Part shown: piece by piece, positions 17,101 through 25,097 of the stretch | Numbering within the stretch: position 1 is the stretch's first letter | How the letters are laid out: every line of letters starts with the position of its first letter | Assembly (NCBI RefSeq): GCF_008271695.1 | Contig: NZ_VKKY01000001.1 | Location: 1,172,589 to 1,236,588, forward strand | DNA: 64,000 bases | Reading direction: 5' to 3' | DNA from: Rufibacter hautae | GTDB lineage: Bacteria > Bacteroidota > Bacteroidia > Cytophagales > Hymenobacteraceae | Made by a program: the position numbers and the translations under genes | Notes under the pieces: generated by a model | What the model saw: only the letters and a program-made list of their open reading frames with translations | What the model was told of the DNA's origin: nothing | Databases searched by the model: none

Positions 17101-17323
17101 AGACCCCCACCAACGGCTGGCCAGCGGCATCCCGTATTACGCCAGTCACTGGTCTACTTTGATACTCCAGGTGCCTGTTAAGGTAATCAACAGAAGCCTT
17201 GGCACCGTGCCCCGCTTTGGAGGCAAAACCCTCCAGAGGAACAACGCCGAGCAGCGCCAGAAGCAACAGGGAGCATCTCCCTAAGTAGTTGCCTCTTCTT
17301 TTTACGGTAGAGATTCTTATCAT
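14117..17323 (-). CDS. SusC/RagA-family TonB-linked outer-membrane transporter
   Basis: About 1068 residues from ATG 17323 (MIRISTVKRRGNYLGRC..., a clean signal peptide); the open frame extends 41 codons further but begins with unlikely sequence. Next come a carboxypeptidase-regulatory-like domain (VTGVIRDAAGQPLVGVSVIL, about 60-135) and the plug domain with the RagA signatures GLTIKSS, LIVIDGVPDQ and VLKGSTASALYGSIGRNGAI. The 22-strand barrel ends in DFKF. It imports a ligand captured by the adjacent SusD protein using TonB energy. The linked secreted phosphodiesterase hints at a phosphorylated substrate. It is divergent from the iron-uptake cluster across about 500 bp. Confidence 0.93.
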   Translation of the reverse strand: MIRISTVKRRGNYLGRCSLLLLALLGVVPLEGFASKAGHGAKASVDYLNRHLEYQSRPVTGVIRDAAGQPLVGVSVILKGTTNGTITDTEGKFTLNTAGVDQPVLLFSFIGYVKQEIALGNSSSLEVTLAEDSQSLEEVVITALGIKKEKKALGYAVQEVQGEDLVKAREGNVVSNLTGRVAGLTIKSSTDLFQDPEISLRGRKPLIVIDGVPDQTADLWKINSDDIESVNVLKGSTASALYGSIGRNGAIMITTKRGKGTDLSVEVNSSTLLQPSFIKIPEVQTTYGNGNNGRYAYVNGSGGGVEGAGWIWGPKLDQPDASTPSGYWETPQYNSPVDPVTGARQPLPWRSRGKDNVKNFFETGMISTNSVSLTKGGEKGSFRAAASHIYQKGIVPNTGLNNSSFSVSGNYSLTEKLTADTRISYNRQYTDNYPETGYGPTNYLYNLILWTGADVDVRDLRNYWIEGREGEQQRHYNQSWYNNPYFQAYEYQRGYYKDNTFGVVTLDYKFNPAFSAIYRTGVNIYGLTRTTKEPKSYVGYNDKSRGNYYVSSQNYFDVVSDLILQYQHEFHRNLSVKAQVGGSNNYQNLKGQSVNTDGLTIPGFYNISNSANPVQGQNNLEEQKKNSVYGVVDLELFGAVYLSLTGRNDWVSTLPISNKSFFYPAVSGAVVVSDLITMPTVLSYLKLRGSWSRVSEGRIGLYPYSHLAAYENGVKWNGTPSQYYGNNDLNPEIKPETSDTWEAGLEFNFFKNRLGFDVTYYQARDYNNITNIPVSLSSGYASRLENGNVFQRKGLEVIARVTPLKRDDLRWDITANVSQYRRYLKEIFGGAEELNRLKVGDRTDKIYATVYEKDPQGNIIYNSNGFPRTDPFSRAIGYDEPDWVYGIENAISLKNISLRFLFDGQLGGQIYSTTNQKMWWGGTHPGTVNQFRDEANAGQATYVGNGVVVVSGEVKYDGQGNIVEDTRQFAPNEKAVSYINYMINTSNGPASNYHYYKETFLKLREVTLSYQIPSKVLQRLPIRSAAISLVGRNLLLWSKLPNVDPDTGVDNLQTPSTRSMGVNLDFKF

Positions 17324-17718
17324 GCTAAACAGGTTTAGTTTAAGGATGGATGGTTTTGTATGTACAGACTGAGTAATGATCCATTGGAAGAGCGTTGGAA
17401 GGAAAAGCGTAAGGGGGCCATCCTTACCAGAGTCTGGGCTACCCAAGAACTGCTCCTATTGCGGCTAGGTAATCGTCCTGCAAAACTCAAAAGCAGGATT
17501 TACTACAGTGTTTAGGAGAGATTAAAAAACCATTAAGCAAAGAGGGGTTTAGCAGGAAGCCTTAACACACCCATAACTTAGACAGGAGATACAAGGTCGC
17601 GGAAAACCTTAGGGATGTAGAAAGGGGGGCTCTTTGGAGACAAATTAAATTACCACTATTGGTATTCCACTTTTGGCTAGCTGCTGAGAGAACTAGGTCG
17701 CCATCACCTTCAGCTTTG

Positions 17719-17731
17719 TAGAATCATTCTA
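17719..17731. promoter_or_regulatory. Fur-like box 1
   Basis: TAGAAT-C-ATTCTA is a perfect 6-1-6 dyad with an extra AAAT on the right. It ends 6 bp before the predicted -33 element of the TonB-receptor promoter. The geometry resembles the 7-1-7 boxes of Fur-family iron regulators. The regulator assignment is inferred from the iron-uptake gene content downstream. Confidence 0.5.
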
Positions 17732-17737
17732 AATAAC

Positions 17738-17768
17738 TTGGGATTGTAAGTTGTATCGGCTAATATTG
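17738..17768 (+). promoter_or_regulatory. Predicted promoter of the TonB receptor/DUF4374/PepSY operon
   Basis: TTG (17738-17740), 20 bp, TAATATTG (17761-17768) fits TTTG-N19-21-TAnnTTTG with one mismatch in each element. Transcription would start near 17775, just before Fur-like box 2. Confidence 0.45.
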
Positions 17769-17777
17769 TGCTACTAT

Positions 17778-17792
17778 TTAGAATTAGTCTAA
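17778..17792. promoter_or_regulatory. Fur-like box 2
   Basis: TTAGAAT-T-AGTCTAA is a 7-1-7 dyad with one mismatch, immediately downstream of the predicted start site. Read on the other strand it shares ATTCTAAAT with box 1. The centres are 60 bp apart. Confidence 0.5.
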
Positions 17793-17820
17793 TTATCAGG
17801 TCAACGACTTGATTCACAAT

Positions 17821-20244
17821 ATGAGATTACGGTCCTCTCTAAACTTTCTACAGCTTACTTCTCCTTTATATAAAGGGCTCTTCGCCTTTTTCTTCTTTTT
17901 TCTCACCGATTCTCTGGCTGGATATGCACAAAACACCGGTACTGTCTCAGGGAAGGTAACCGACACTGGAAGCAGAGCCATTGAGTTTGCCAACGTGTTT
18001 ATCAAAGGCACCGAGGCGGCGGTACAGACCAACGCCGACGGCTTCTTTTCCCTAGCCGCTCAAGAAGGAGATTATGACCTGGTTATTTCGTTTGTGGGGT
18101 ATTCTTCAAAAACGAGCAGAATACGCATCACGGCGGGCCGCACCACCAACCTAGGCACCATTGCTTTATCAGGAAGTCTGAACGTGGACGAGGTTTTGGT
18201 GACCGGAAAAACGCAGAACACCGCTATTAAAGAAGAGGGCTTTAACGTGACGGTGCTGGATACCAAGAAGCTCTACAGCACTTCCGCTGATCTCAACCAA
18301 GCTTTGAACAGAACCACTGGTATCCGCATCCGGGAGGAAGGGGGCGTGGGCTCCAACTTCAGTTTCTCTTTGAACGGCTTTTCCGGAAAACAGGTCAAAT
18401 TCTTCCTGGACGGCATCCCCATGGATAATTTCGGCTCTTCCTTAACACTCAACAACCTGCCAGTCACCATGGCCGAACGGGTGGAAGTCTACAAAGGCGT
18501 TCTTCCTATCCATTTGGGCGCGGACGCTTTGGGCGGCGCGGTGAACATCGTGACGCGGGCCAACCCTAACTTCCTGGACGTTTCCTATGGCGTTGGATCT
18601 TTCAACACGCACAAAGCCTCCGTGAACGGCGCCTTCACCAATCTTAAAAGCGGGCTTACCTTCCGGGCGAACGCTTTCTATAACTACTCAGACAATAACT
18701 ATAAGGTGGATGTGCAGCCTATCAACTTTACCACCGGCCAAAGGGAAGCGATGAAAGAAGTAGAGCGTTTCCATGATGCCTATAAATCGGGTACTCTTCA
18801 ACTAGAAGGAGGCGTCACCGGTAAAAAATATGCTGATCTTTTCCTGGTAGGATTGATAGCCTCGGGCAACGACAAGGAGATCCAGACCGGCGTGATCATG
18901 GATCAGGTATTTGGCGCCAGAACCACCCGCTCCTCTTCCGTGATCCCGACGGTGAAGTACCGCAAAGCCAATCTTTTTGTCCAAGGCCTGGACTTGAGCC
19001 TGTACAGCGCCTATAACATGACGCAGAACCAGTTTGTGGACACCACCCGCCTGCAATACAACTGGAACCAGGAAACGAGAGAAACGAGCACGGCAGAATT
19101 TAACCGGACGCAGCTGAAGAACCGTGACAAAGAAGGCTTGGTAACCGCTAACCTCAGCTACGCACTCTTTCCCAGCCAATCTCTTTCCTTTAACTATGTT
19201 TTGTCTGATTTCGGGCGAAAATCAAGCGATGTGGAAGACCCGCAAAACGTGACGTTCCGGTATCCTCAAGCCTTGAACAAGCAGGTGATGGGCCTTGCCT
19301 GGCAGTTGAATAAAAACCGGTTCAATGCTACGGCCTTTTCCAAGCTTTACCTGTTAAATGCCAGTTCTTTTGAACAGATCTCAGACGGAACGGGTGAGCC
19401 GAACTTCCAGCCTAGCCAGACCAAAACAAATAACATAGGCTACGGCACCGCACTTGCCGGTTTCATCTTGCCTCAGTTACAGGTAAAAGCCTCTTATGAG
19501 CATACCTACCGCTTGCCCGAGGCGATAGAATTGTTGGGAGACGGTCTGTTTGTCCGGAGGAACTCTGCTTTGAAGCCTGAGAAAAGCGATAACGTGAACG
19601 TAGGCGCCGCTTATTCCTTTAAGCCCCACGCAGACCATCAATTCGCATTAGAGGCTAACTACATCTATCGGAACTCAGATGACTACATCCGGCTAGACCA
19701 AAGACAAGCCCAGCCAGTTGACCGGCAGTACATCAACATGGGGAACGTGGTAACCAACGGAGTAGAAGGCGATTTCAGGTATTCCTGGAAAAACAGGCTC
19801 CAAATGGGCTTGAACCTTACCTACCAGAGCATTCTGGACAAAGAGGAATTCCTGACCAGCACCAATCTCACTGGCACTACCGTCTACAAGAACCTAGGAT
19901 ACGGTTACCGCATCCCCAATATGCCTTATCTGTTCGGAAACGCGGAAGTAGGATATTCCTTCACCGATCTGGGTGCAAAAGACAACGTGCTTACCCTTAA
20001 TTACAACCTCAACTACGTGGAGGAATACTTCTTCACTTGGGAGCACTTGGGAAGAAACAACCAAGATATGATCCCGCGCCAGGTAGCCCATAATGTAATG
20101 GTCAACTATGCGCTGCAAAACGGGAAATACGGCCTCTCCCTGGAGTGCCGAAACCTGACTGACAATAAGCTTTTTGATAATTTCAAGCTTCAAAAACCCG
20201 GCCGATCCTTCTTCTTGAGAGCCAGATACTTTTTCAACAATTAA
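17821..20244 (+). CDS. TonB-dependent siderophore-type receptor
   Basis: About 807 residues from ATG 17821; a TTG at 17809 is in frame but less likely. The signal peptide is followed by a CarboxypepD_reg-like domain (VSGKVTDTGSRAIEFANVFI, about 43-125). The plug contains GIRIREEGGVGSNFSFSLNG, IPMDNFGSSL and VEVYKGVLPIHLGADALGGAVNIVT. The beta-barrel ends in GRSFFLRARYFFNN with a terminal aromatic/N motif. This layout is that of ferric-siderophore or iron-complex receptors rather than SusC. The DUF4374 lipoprotein and PepSY protein that follow are the usual partners in Bacteroidota iron-acquisition clusters. Fur-like dyads flank its predicted promoter. Confidence 0.92.
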   Translation: MRLRSSLNFLQLTSPLYKGLFAFFFFFLTDSLAGYAQNTGTVSGKVTDTGSRAIEFANVFIKGTEAAVQTNADGFFSLAAQEGDYDLVISFVGYSSKTSRIRITAGRTTNLGTIALSGSLNVDEVLVTGKTQNTAIKEEGFNVTVLDTKKLYSTSADLNQALNRTTGIRIREEGGVGSNFSFSLNGFSGKQVKFFLDGIPMDNFGSSLTLNNLPVTMAERVEVYKGVLPIHLGADALGGAVNIVTRANPNFLDVSYGVGSFNTHKASVNGAFTNLKSGLTFRANAFYNYSDNNYKVDVQPINFTTGQREAMKEVERFHDAYKSGTLQLEGGVTGKKYADLFLVGLIASGNDKEIQTGVIMDQVFGARTTRSSSVIPTVKYRKANLFVQGLDLSLYSAYNMTQNQFVDTTRLQYNWNQETRETSTAEFNRTQLKNRDKEGLVTANLSYALFPSQSLSFNYVLSDFGRKSSDVEDPQNVTFRYPQALNKQVMGLAWQLNKNRFNATAFSKLYLLNASSFEQISDGTGEPNFQPSQTKTNNIGYGTALAGFILPQLQVKASYEHTYRLPEAIELLGDGLFVRRNSALKPEKSDNVNVGAAYSFKPHADHQFALEANYIYRNSDDYIRLDQRQAQPVDRQYINMGNVVTNGVEGDFRYSWKNRLQMGLNLTYQSILDKEEFLTSTNLTGTTVYKNLGYGYRIPNMPYLFGNAEVGYSFTDLGAKDNVLTLNYNLNYVEEYFFTWEHLGRNNQDMIPRQVAHNVMVNYALQNGKYGLSLECRNLTDNKLFDNFKLQKPGRSFFLRARYFFNN

Positions 20245-20268
20245 GATTACCAACCAATCCTTACCTAA

Positions 20269-21513
20269 ATGAAGTCCACGATCAAACAACTAGCCAAGTT
20301 CAGCTTTTTAGCAGGGGTAGTTTTTACCTCTTTTTCCTGTAGCGATAATGATAACGACGACCCAACCCCAGTGGCCGAATCAGATAAAGTGTTTGCCTTA
20401 GGCGTGGGAGTTACCACTTCTACTGCCACCACCAACTATGTAGTGCAGACCAGCAACCTCATGAGCGGCACCATCTCTCTGACCGGCAACGGTCTTCTGC
20501 AGGAAGGCTACCGTGATTACGCGTTCGGTGGGGGCAATTTCTACAGCATCGGGGGGTTGGGCATTACGGATGTCAATACCATTAGCCTGAACTCTTCAAA
20601 CCAGCTGACAACTAAGACTGGCCTTACGTTTGAGCAAGCCAACAACGACTTCATTGACCCTACCGGTGCCGGTACTACCATGGTGGGGGTTTCCATGCCC
20701 GCCAGCCCTACGGCCGGCCTGAACGCCAACTTCTATACGGTGGACATCGCTTCCAATAGCATTACCAACAGAGCGAATGTGCCTATGAACAACATCCACC
20801 CTAGCAACAGAGACTGGTTATTCCACACCGGTATGCAGGTTAGAAGTAATCAACTGTTCCAGACGTTCTATCCGGTAAACTATACCACCTACGCCACCGC
20901 CAACACCGATACCTGCTACGTGGCCATTTACAGCTATCCGGGCTTCGGGCTGCAGAAAGTGATCAAAGACACCCGTACGGGTCCGGCCGGGGCGTTCAAC
21001 AACCGGTCAGGTATCTTCAAGACCGAAAATGGTGATCTTTACACCGTTTCCAACAGCAGCTACTCCAACGGCTACAGCCAATCTACCAAACCAGCGGGTA
21101 TCCTGCGAATTGCGGCTGGTTCTACAGAATTTGACCAAAACTACTTCTTCAACACCGATACCGCCCCTAACGGAGGCAAAATTGCGCACGCCATCTACAT
21201 AGGCAATAACAAGTTGTTCGCGGCCATCACCACCGTGGCCCCTACCCTGGCAGACAGATGGTCAGACAAAAACCTAAGACTTGCCATTGTGGACCTATCG
21301 GCTAAAACCATCACCCCGGTAGCCAACGCGCCTCAATTCACCGGTAACGGAGGCAGAAGCTTCGCCGCCTTGCTGGACGAAGGCAAAGTATACACCGCCA
21401 TTTCCACGAATGGCGTGGTGAATATCTACCAAACCGATGTTGCTACTGCCACCGCTACCAAAGGAGCTGTAATTGAAGGCTCTTTCTTAGGCGGGATCGC
21501 CAGACTGAAATAA
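20269..21513 (+). CDS. DUF4374 lipoprotein of the iron-uptake cluster
   Basis: This 414-residue protein has a lipoprotein signal (FTSFSCSDNDNDDPTPV, lipid Cys about 25), followed by a repetitive beta-propeller-like body typical of DUF4374 (GVGVTTSTATTNYVVQTSNL near the start, FTGNGGRSFAALLDEGKVYTA near the end). No catalytic motif is known for the family. It is almost always encoded beside TonB receptors and PepSY proteins, so a surface-exposed accessory role in binding an iron complex is likely (inference). It starts 25 bp after the receptor stop. A strong hairpin separates it from the next gene. Confidence 0.88.
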   Translation: MKSTIKQLAKFSFLAGVVFTSFSCSDNDNDDPTPVAESDKVFALGVGVTTSTATTNYVVQTSNLMSGTISLTGNGLLQEGYRDYAFGGGNFYSIGGLGITDVNTISLNSSNQLTTKTGLTFEQANNDFIDPTGAGTTMVGVSMPASPTAGLNANFYTVDIASNSITNRANVPMNNIHPSNRDWLFHTGMQVRSNQLFQTFYPVNYTTYATANTDTCYVAIYSYPGFGLQKVIKDTRTGPAGAFNNRSGIFKTENGDLYTVSNSSYSNGYSQSTKPAGILRIAAGSTEFDQNYFFNTDTAPNGGKIAHAIYIGNNKLFAAITTVAPTLADRWSDKNLRLAIVDLSAKTITPVANAPQFTGNGGRSFAALLDEGKVYTAISTNGVVNIYQTDVATATATKGAVIEGSFLGGIARLK

Positions 21514-21521
21514 CCCTTTTC

Positions 21522-21563
21522 CCTCCAGCCTTTGCTTACCTGGCCAAGGCTGGAGGTATTTTT
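21522..21563 (+). terminator. Intercistronic terminator/attenuator
   Basis: CCTCCAGCCTT (21522-21532) pairs with AAGGCTGGAGG (21546-21556), followed by TATTTTT. It lies between the DUF4374 and PepSY genes, so it may lower expression of the latter rather than end the operon. Confidence 0.75.
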
Positions 21564-21586
21564 ACCTATTCCCCCTTGCGTACAAC

Positions 21587-22819
21587 ATGAAAAGTAAAAA
21601 ATCAAGCAACCCAAGTCTCTTAAGACGCCTGAACGATTGGCTCCACCTCTGGCTAGGCCTGGCCTCAGGCATTGTGGTGTTTATTGTGAGCATCACGGGT
21701 TGTTTTTACGCTTTTCAACAAGAAATTAAAGATGCCCTGGAGCCTTGGCGGTTTGTGGAGGCCCAGGAGAAAGCCTTTGTTCCGCCCAGCCAGTTGCTGG
21801 ATACTGCCCTGGCCTACATGCCCGGCGTAAAGCCCACCGGCCTTACGTACAGCAACCGCGAGGAAGCCGCTGCCGTGGGTTTCAGTAGTTTTGCGAACGG
21901 AGAGCGCAGTTTTACGGCCGTTTTCCTGAATCCCTATACCGGCGAGTTCCTGCAGAAACAAAAGTCCATTGGCAAAGGGGAGTTTGATTTCTTCCGGTTC
22001 ATCATTGATGGACACCGGGCCCTTTGGCTTCCCTATGACATCGGGCGCCCTATAGTAGGTGTTTGCACGCTCATCTTCCTGGTGCTGCTGGTGACCGGAC
22101 TTGTGATGTGGTGGCCCAGACGCTGGAACAAATCTAACCGCGACAAAAGCTTCAAGATCAAATGGAATGGCAGCTTCAAGCGGGTCAACTATGACCTGCA
22201 TAACGTGCTGGGCTTCTACAGTCTGCTTTTAGCTTTGGCCTTAGGAATCACGGGTTTGGTCTGGAGCTTCAAATGGTTTGAAGAAGGCCTCTACTACGTC
22301 ACCTCCGGCGGAAAAGAATTACCAGAGCACCACCACCCGCATTCAGACACTACCCAGGTGGCGCTGCTGGCCAACAACCCAGTCTCGGCGCTGGACCGGG
22401 CCTGGTACAAGACCATAGCGGTAGAACCAGACGCGCAGGGTTTTTACATGACGCCCATCCTGGAAGACAAAGACGATGCCCTTGAGATCATCGCCTACCA
22501 GGACCACGGCTCCTGGTACAACCGCAACGAGTACTACTATGACCAGTACACGCTAAAGCTCTTCCGGGTACAAGGTGATCGCTATGAAGAGGCAGGCTTC
22601 GCCGATAAACTATCCTTGCTCAACTATGACCTCCACATAGGCGCGGTGTGGGGCTTACCGGGCAAAATTCTGGCTTTCTGCATCAGCCTTATCTGCGCCA
22701 GCCTGCCCATCACCGGGTTTCTGGTGTGGTGGAACAAAAAGAAGAAAACAAAAAAGAAGGCTCTTTCCAGGAACGCAGAAAATACTACCCCGAAGAATTC
22801 TGGCATGGCAACCGCGTAG
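21587..22819 (+). CDS. PepSY-associated transmembrane protein (putative ferric reductase partner)
   Basis: This 410-residue inner-membrane protein starts with a basic N-terminus, then WLHLWLGLASGIVVFIVSITGCFYAF (TM1, about 18-45). It contains PepSY-type periplasmic segments and further TM segments near RPIVGVCTLIFLVLLVTGLVMWW, VLGFYSLLLALALGITGLVW and ILAFCISLICASLPITGFLVWW. Conserved histidines in the helices (HLW, DGHRALWLP, YDLHNVLG, YDLHIGAVWG) are those proposed to bind heme in PiuB/PepSY_TM proteins. The family is thought to reduce siderophore-bound iron at the inner membrane. Third gene of the cluster; the C-terminal tail is Lys-rich. Confidence 0.9.
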   Translation: MKSKKSSNPSLLRRLNDWLHLWLGLASGIVVFIVSITGCFYAFQQEIKDALEPWRFVEAQEKAFVPPSQLLDTALAYMPGVKPTGLTYSNREEAAAVGFSSFANGERSFTAVFLNPYTGEFLQKQKSIGKGEFDFFRFIIDGHRALWLPYDIGRPIVGVCTLIFLVLLVTGLVMWWPRRWNKSNRDKSFKIKWNGSFKRVNYDLHNVLGFYSLLLALALGITGLVWSFKWFEEGLYYVTSGGKELPEHHHPHSDTTQVALLANNPVSALDRAWYKTIAVEPDAQGFYMTPILEDKDDALEIIAYQDHGSWYNRNEYYYDQYTLKLFRVQGDRYEEAGFADKLSLLNYDLHIGAVWGLPGKILAFCISLICASLPITGFLVWWNKKKKTKKKALSRNAENTTPKNSGMATA

Positions 22820-22956
22820 AAGCTGTCGGGTACCTGTCCCTGGTTGCCTCTCGTTTTTTCGTCACTCCCGCAACTCTTCTGTCATGAGCAGGTTTCTGGC
22901 GGCCTTTACTTGTCAAGTTTAGGGGCTGAGGGCCTGTAAATTGGTGGTGCGCGCTG

Positions 22957-22964
22957 TATCTTTG
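22957..22964 (+). promoter_or_regulatory. Predicted -7 box for threonine aldolase
   Basis: TATCTTTG, a perfect TAnnTTTG match, lies 33 bp upstream of the ATG at 22998. No convincing -33 element was found. Confidence 0.45.
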
Positions 22965-22997
22965 CCGTATCCCTAGTTTCCAGAAAGCAAAACCACC

Positions 22998-24050
22998 ATG
23001 CTCTATAGTTTCACCAACGATTACAGCGAGGGTTGCCACCCTAACATTTTACAACGCCTGACAGAAACCAATACGCAGCAGCAAGCCGGATACGGGAATG
23101 ATGCTTTCTCTCTGGAGTCTGTGGCCGCCATCAAGGCCATTTGCGCGCAACCCGACCTGGATGTGCATTTGGTGGCCGGGGGCACGCTGGCGAACCTTAT
23201 TGTGCTGAGCGCTTTCCTGAAGACCTATGAGTCTGTGATCGCCGCCGAAACTGGCCACATCAACAACCATGAGGCGGGCGCCATTGAAGCCACCGGGCAC
23301 AAGATTGAAACCGTGGCCACCCCAGACGGAAAGCTAAGCCCAGAGCTCATCAGGCCGTTGCTCAACAAGTTTCCGGAGTACCACACCGTCAAGCCCAGGA
23401 TCGTCTACATCTCCAACTCCACCGAAATTGGCACGATTTACAAAAAACAGGAACTAACTGACCTGTATGCCTTCTGCCAGGAGAACAACCTGCTGCTGTT
23501 CATGGACGGCGCCCGCTTGGCCATGGCCTTATCGGCAGAGAGAAATGACCTCACCCTGGCAGACGTAGCCGCCCTCACCGATATCTTTTACCTGGGCGCT
23601 ACCAAAAGCGGCGGCTTGATTGGCGAAGCCATTGTGATCTGCAACGCCAGTCTGCGCAAAGATTTCAAATACTACATCAAGCAACGGGGCGCCTTGCTGG
23701 CCAAAGGCCGATTGTTCGGGATTCAGTTTGCGGAGCTGCTGCGCGATAACCTCATGTTCCACCTGGCGGGTCACGCCAACGCCATGGCCCAGAAGATTGC
23801 CCGCCAACTGCAGGAACTTGGCTACTCTTTCCTGACCCAGTCAGAGACAAACCAGATATTTCCTATTCTGCCAGATGCGTTTATTGCCCAACTTTCTAAA
23901 AACTACGGCTTTTTTGTCTGGCGTAAAATGCCCGGAGAAGTCTCTGCCATTAGGTTGATCACCTCCTGGGCCACCCCAGAAAAACAGGTAGACCAGTTCT
24001 TACAGGAAGTAAAAAACCTATCTGCGGTAGCAAAGCAAGAACTAAGCTAG
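22998..24050 (+). CDS. Low-specificity L-threonine aldolase / beta-eliminating lyase family
   Basis: This 350-residue PLP enzyme of fold type I starts MLYSFTNDYSEGCHPNILQ. Family landmarks are ETGHINNHEAGAIEATGHKI (PLP stacking His region, about 92-111), LLLFMDGARLAMAL (PLP-binding Asp, about 167-180) and FYLGATKSGGLIGEA, whose Lys is the predicted Schiff-base lysine (about residue 202). It would cleave L-threonine or allo-threonine to glycine and acetaldehyde in the cytoplasm. Length is normal. It is monocistronic, with its own TATCTTTG promoter box and a terminator-like hairpin about 90 bp downstream. Confidence 0.9.
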   Translation: MLYSFTNDYSEGCHPNILQRLTETNTQQQAGYGNDAFSLESVAAIKAICAQPDLDVHLVAGGTLANLIVLSAFLKTYESVIAAETGHINNHEAGAIEATGHKIETVATPDGKLSPELIRPLLNKFPEYHTVKPRIVYISNSTEIGTIYKKQELTDLYAFCQENNLLLFMDGARLAMALSAERNDLTLADVAALTDIFYLGATKSGGLIGEAIVICNASLRKDFKYYIKQRGALLAKGRLFGIQFAELLRDNLMFHLAGHANAMAQKIARQLQELGYSFLTQSETNQIFPILPDAFIAQLSKNYGFFVWRKMPGEVSAIRLITSWATPEKQVDQFLQEVKNLSAVAKQELS

Positions 24051-24140
24051 GACGCATCCTGCTAGCGCAGATCAGGCCTTTCTTCCCCACTAAACCATCC
24101 GCTTTTCCTTAGGTTGTAGGGCCAAGTCGTTATCCTTAAA

Positions 24141-24174
24141 AGCCACTTACAAGGTAAAACTTGCAGGTGGCTTT
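24141..24174 (+). terminator. Terminator-like hairpin, second copy of the tRNA-Asn terminator
   Basis: AGCCACTTAC at left and GCAGGTGGCT at right form the stem around AAGGTAAAACTT. The sequence is nearly identical to 3767-3803, with G-T pairs replacing two pairs and a broken T-tract (TTTCCTGTTTTT). The rest of 24051-24332 is AT-rich without a gene. Confidence 0.6.
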
Positions 24175-24332
24175 CCTGTTTTTAAGCCTTTTTGGTGCTT
24201 TTCTGCCCATCTCAGCGGATTAAACACTGAATTTCACCATTATCGATTCTTATTTTGTGCGATTTTGAGCCAAAATGAATATAAATTCACTAAAAAATCT
24301 ATTTTTACTAAACATCCCTTAACCCGCAGACC

Positions 24333-25025
24333 ATGAAAGCATCTCCCCCCGCATGCCTTCGGCAAAAGATTGAGGAAAAAATAGCGGAAGTGGCAGTGAT
24401 GGCCGAAGGCCTGCCTGGTGTGGTGGTCATCCATAACATTCAGAAAGACCTGGCGGTGGAGTACATGTCGGCCCGGGGACTGCAGCAGATTGGCGTGACC
24501 TTGCCAGAGTTGCAGCAGATGGGCAAGGAGTTCCACTCCAGGTTCTTCAACCCGATAGAGTCTGCGGATTACATACCCAAACTTATCCATGGCCTGCTAA
24601 GCCGCAATGACGAAGACGAGGTCCTGTCCTTTTTCCAGCAGGTGCGGTTCCATGATCAGGATGATTGGATGCTTCACCTGAGCTCCATCAAGATCTTCAT
24701 GCGTGACGAAGCGGGCCAGCCGCTGCTTACCATCACCATTGCCATTGCGGTGAACCCCATGAGCCACATCACGGCCAAGATAAAGCGGGTACTGGAAGAG
24801 AACGCTTTCCTGCGCCAGCATTACCAGAGTTTCACCCAACTGGGCCCGCGCGAAAGGGAGGTTCTGCGGTTGGTGGCCCTGGGCAAAAGCTCGCTGGAGA
24901 TTTCGCAGGAAATGTACATCTCCGAGAAAACCGTGAACACCCACCGCCGCAACATCAGGTTAAAACTGAATGCCCAATCTTCTTTTGAGATTTCCCAGTA
25001 CGCCCGCGCCTTTGACCTTATTTAA
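24333..25025 (+). CDS. LuxR-type transcriptional regulator with PAS-like sensor domain
   Basis: In this 230-residue protein, residues 1-155 resemble a PAS-type sensor (GLPGVVVIHNIQKDLAVEYMS, FQQVRFHDQDDWMLHLSSIKI, TITIAIAVNP). A short helix links it to a C-terminal LuxR (GerE) HTH at about 168-228: LGPREREVLRLVALGKSSLE, EMYISEKTVNTHRRNIRLKL. There is no receiver domain, so the signal is probably a ligand or a protein contact rather than phosphorylation. It stands alone between the aldolase and the convergent MoxR cluster, so its targets are not evident. Confidence 0.88.
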   Translation: MKASPPACLRQKIEEKIAEVAVMAEGLPGVVVIHNIQKDLAVEYMSARGLQQIGVTLPELQQMGKEFHSRFFNPIESADYIPKLIHGLLSRNDEDEVLSFFQQVRFHDQDDWMLHLSSIKIFMRDEAGQPLLTITIAIAVNPMSHITAKIKRVLEENAFLRQHYQSFTQLGPREREVLRLVALGKSSLEISQEMYISEKTVNTHRRNIRLKLNAQSSFEISQYARAFDLI

Positions 25026-25043
25026 GAGCCGAGTCCGGTTCCT

Positions 25044-25079
25044 GATTTCAGACTGTTTTCCTTAAAAAGGCCCTAAAAC
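25044..25079 (+). repeat. 36-nt dispersed palindromic element, copy 3
   Basis: Starts GATTTCAGACTGTTTTCC and ends AAGGCCCTAAAAC. It lies 18 bp after the LuxR stop and 18 bp from the convergent DUF58 stop, almost centred between the two 3' ends. Confidence 0.75.
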
Positions 25080-25097
25080 AAGAACTTGCCGGCAAAG

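Larger units (their letters stand above)
17324..17820. promoter_or_regulatory. Divergent promoter region between SusCD operon and iron cluster
   Basis: This 497-bp spacer contains no credible gene. Its right half is AT-rich and carries a predicted plus-strand promoter and two Fur-like dyads, listed separately. No promoter was resolved for the SusC direction. Confidence 0.55.
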
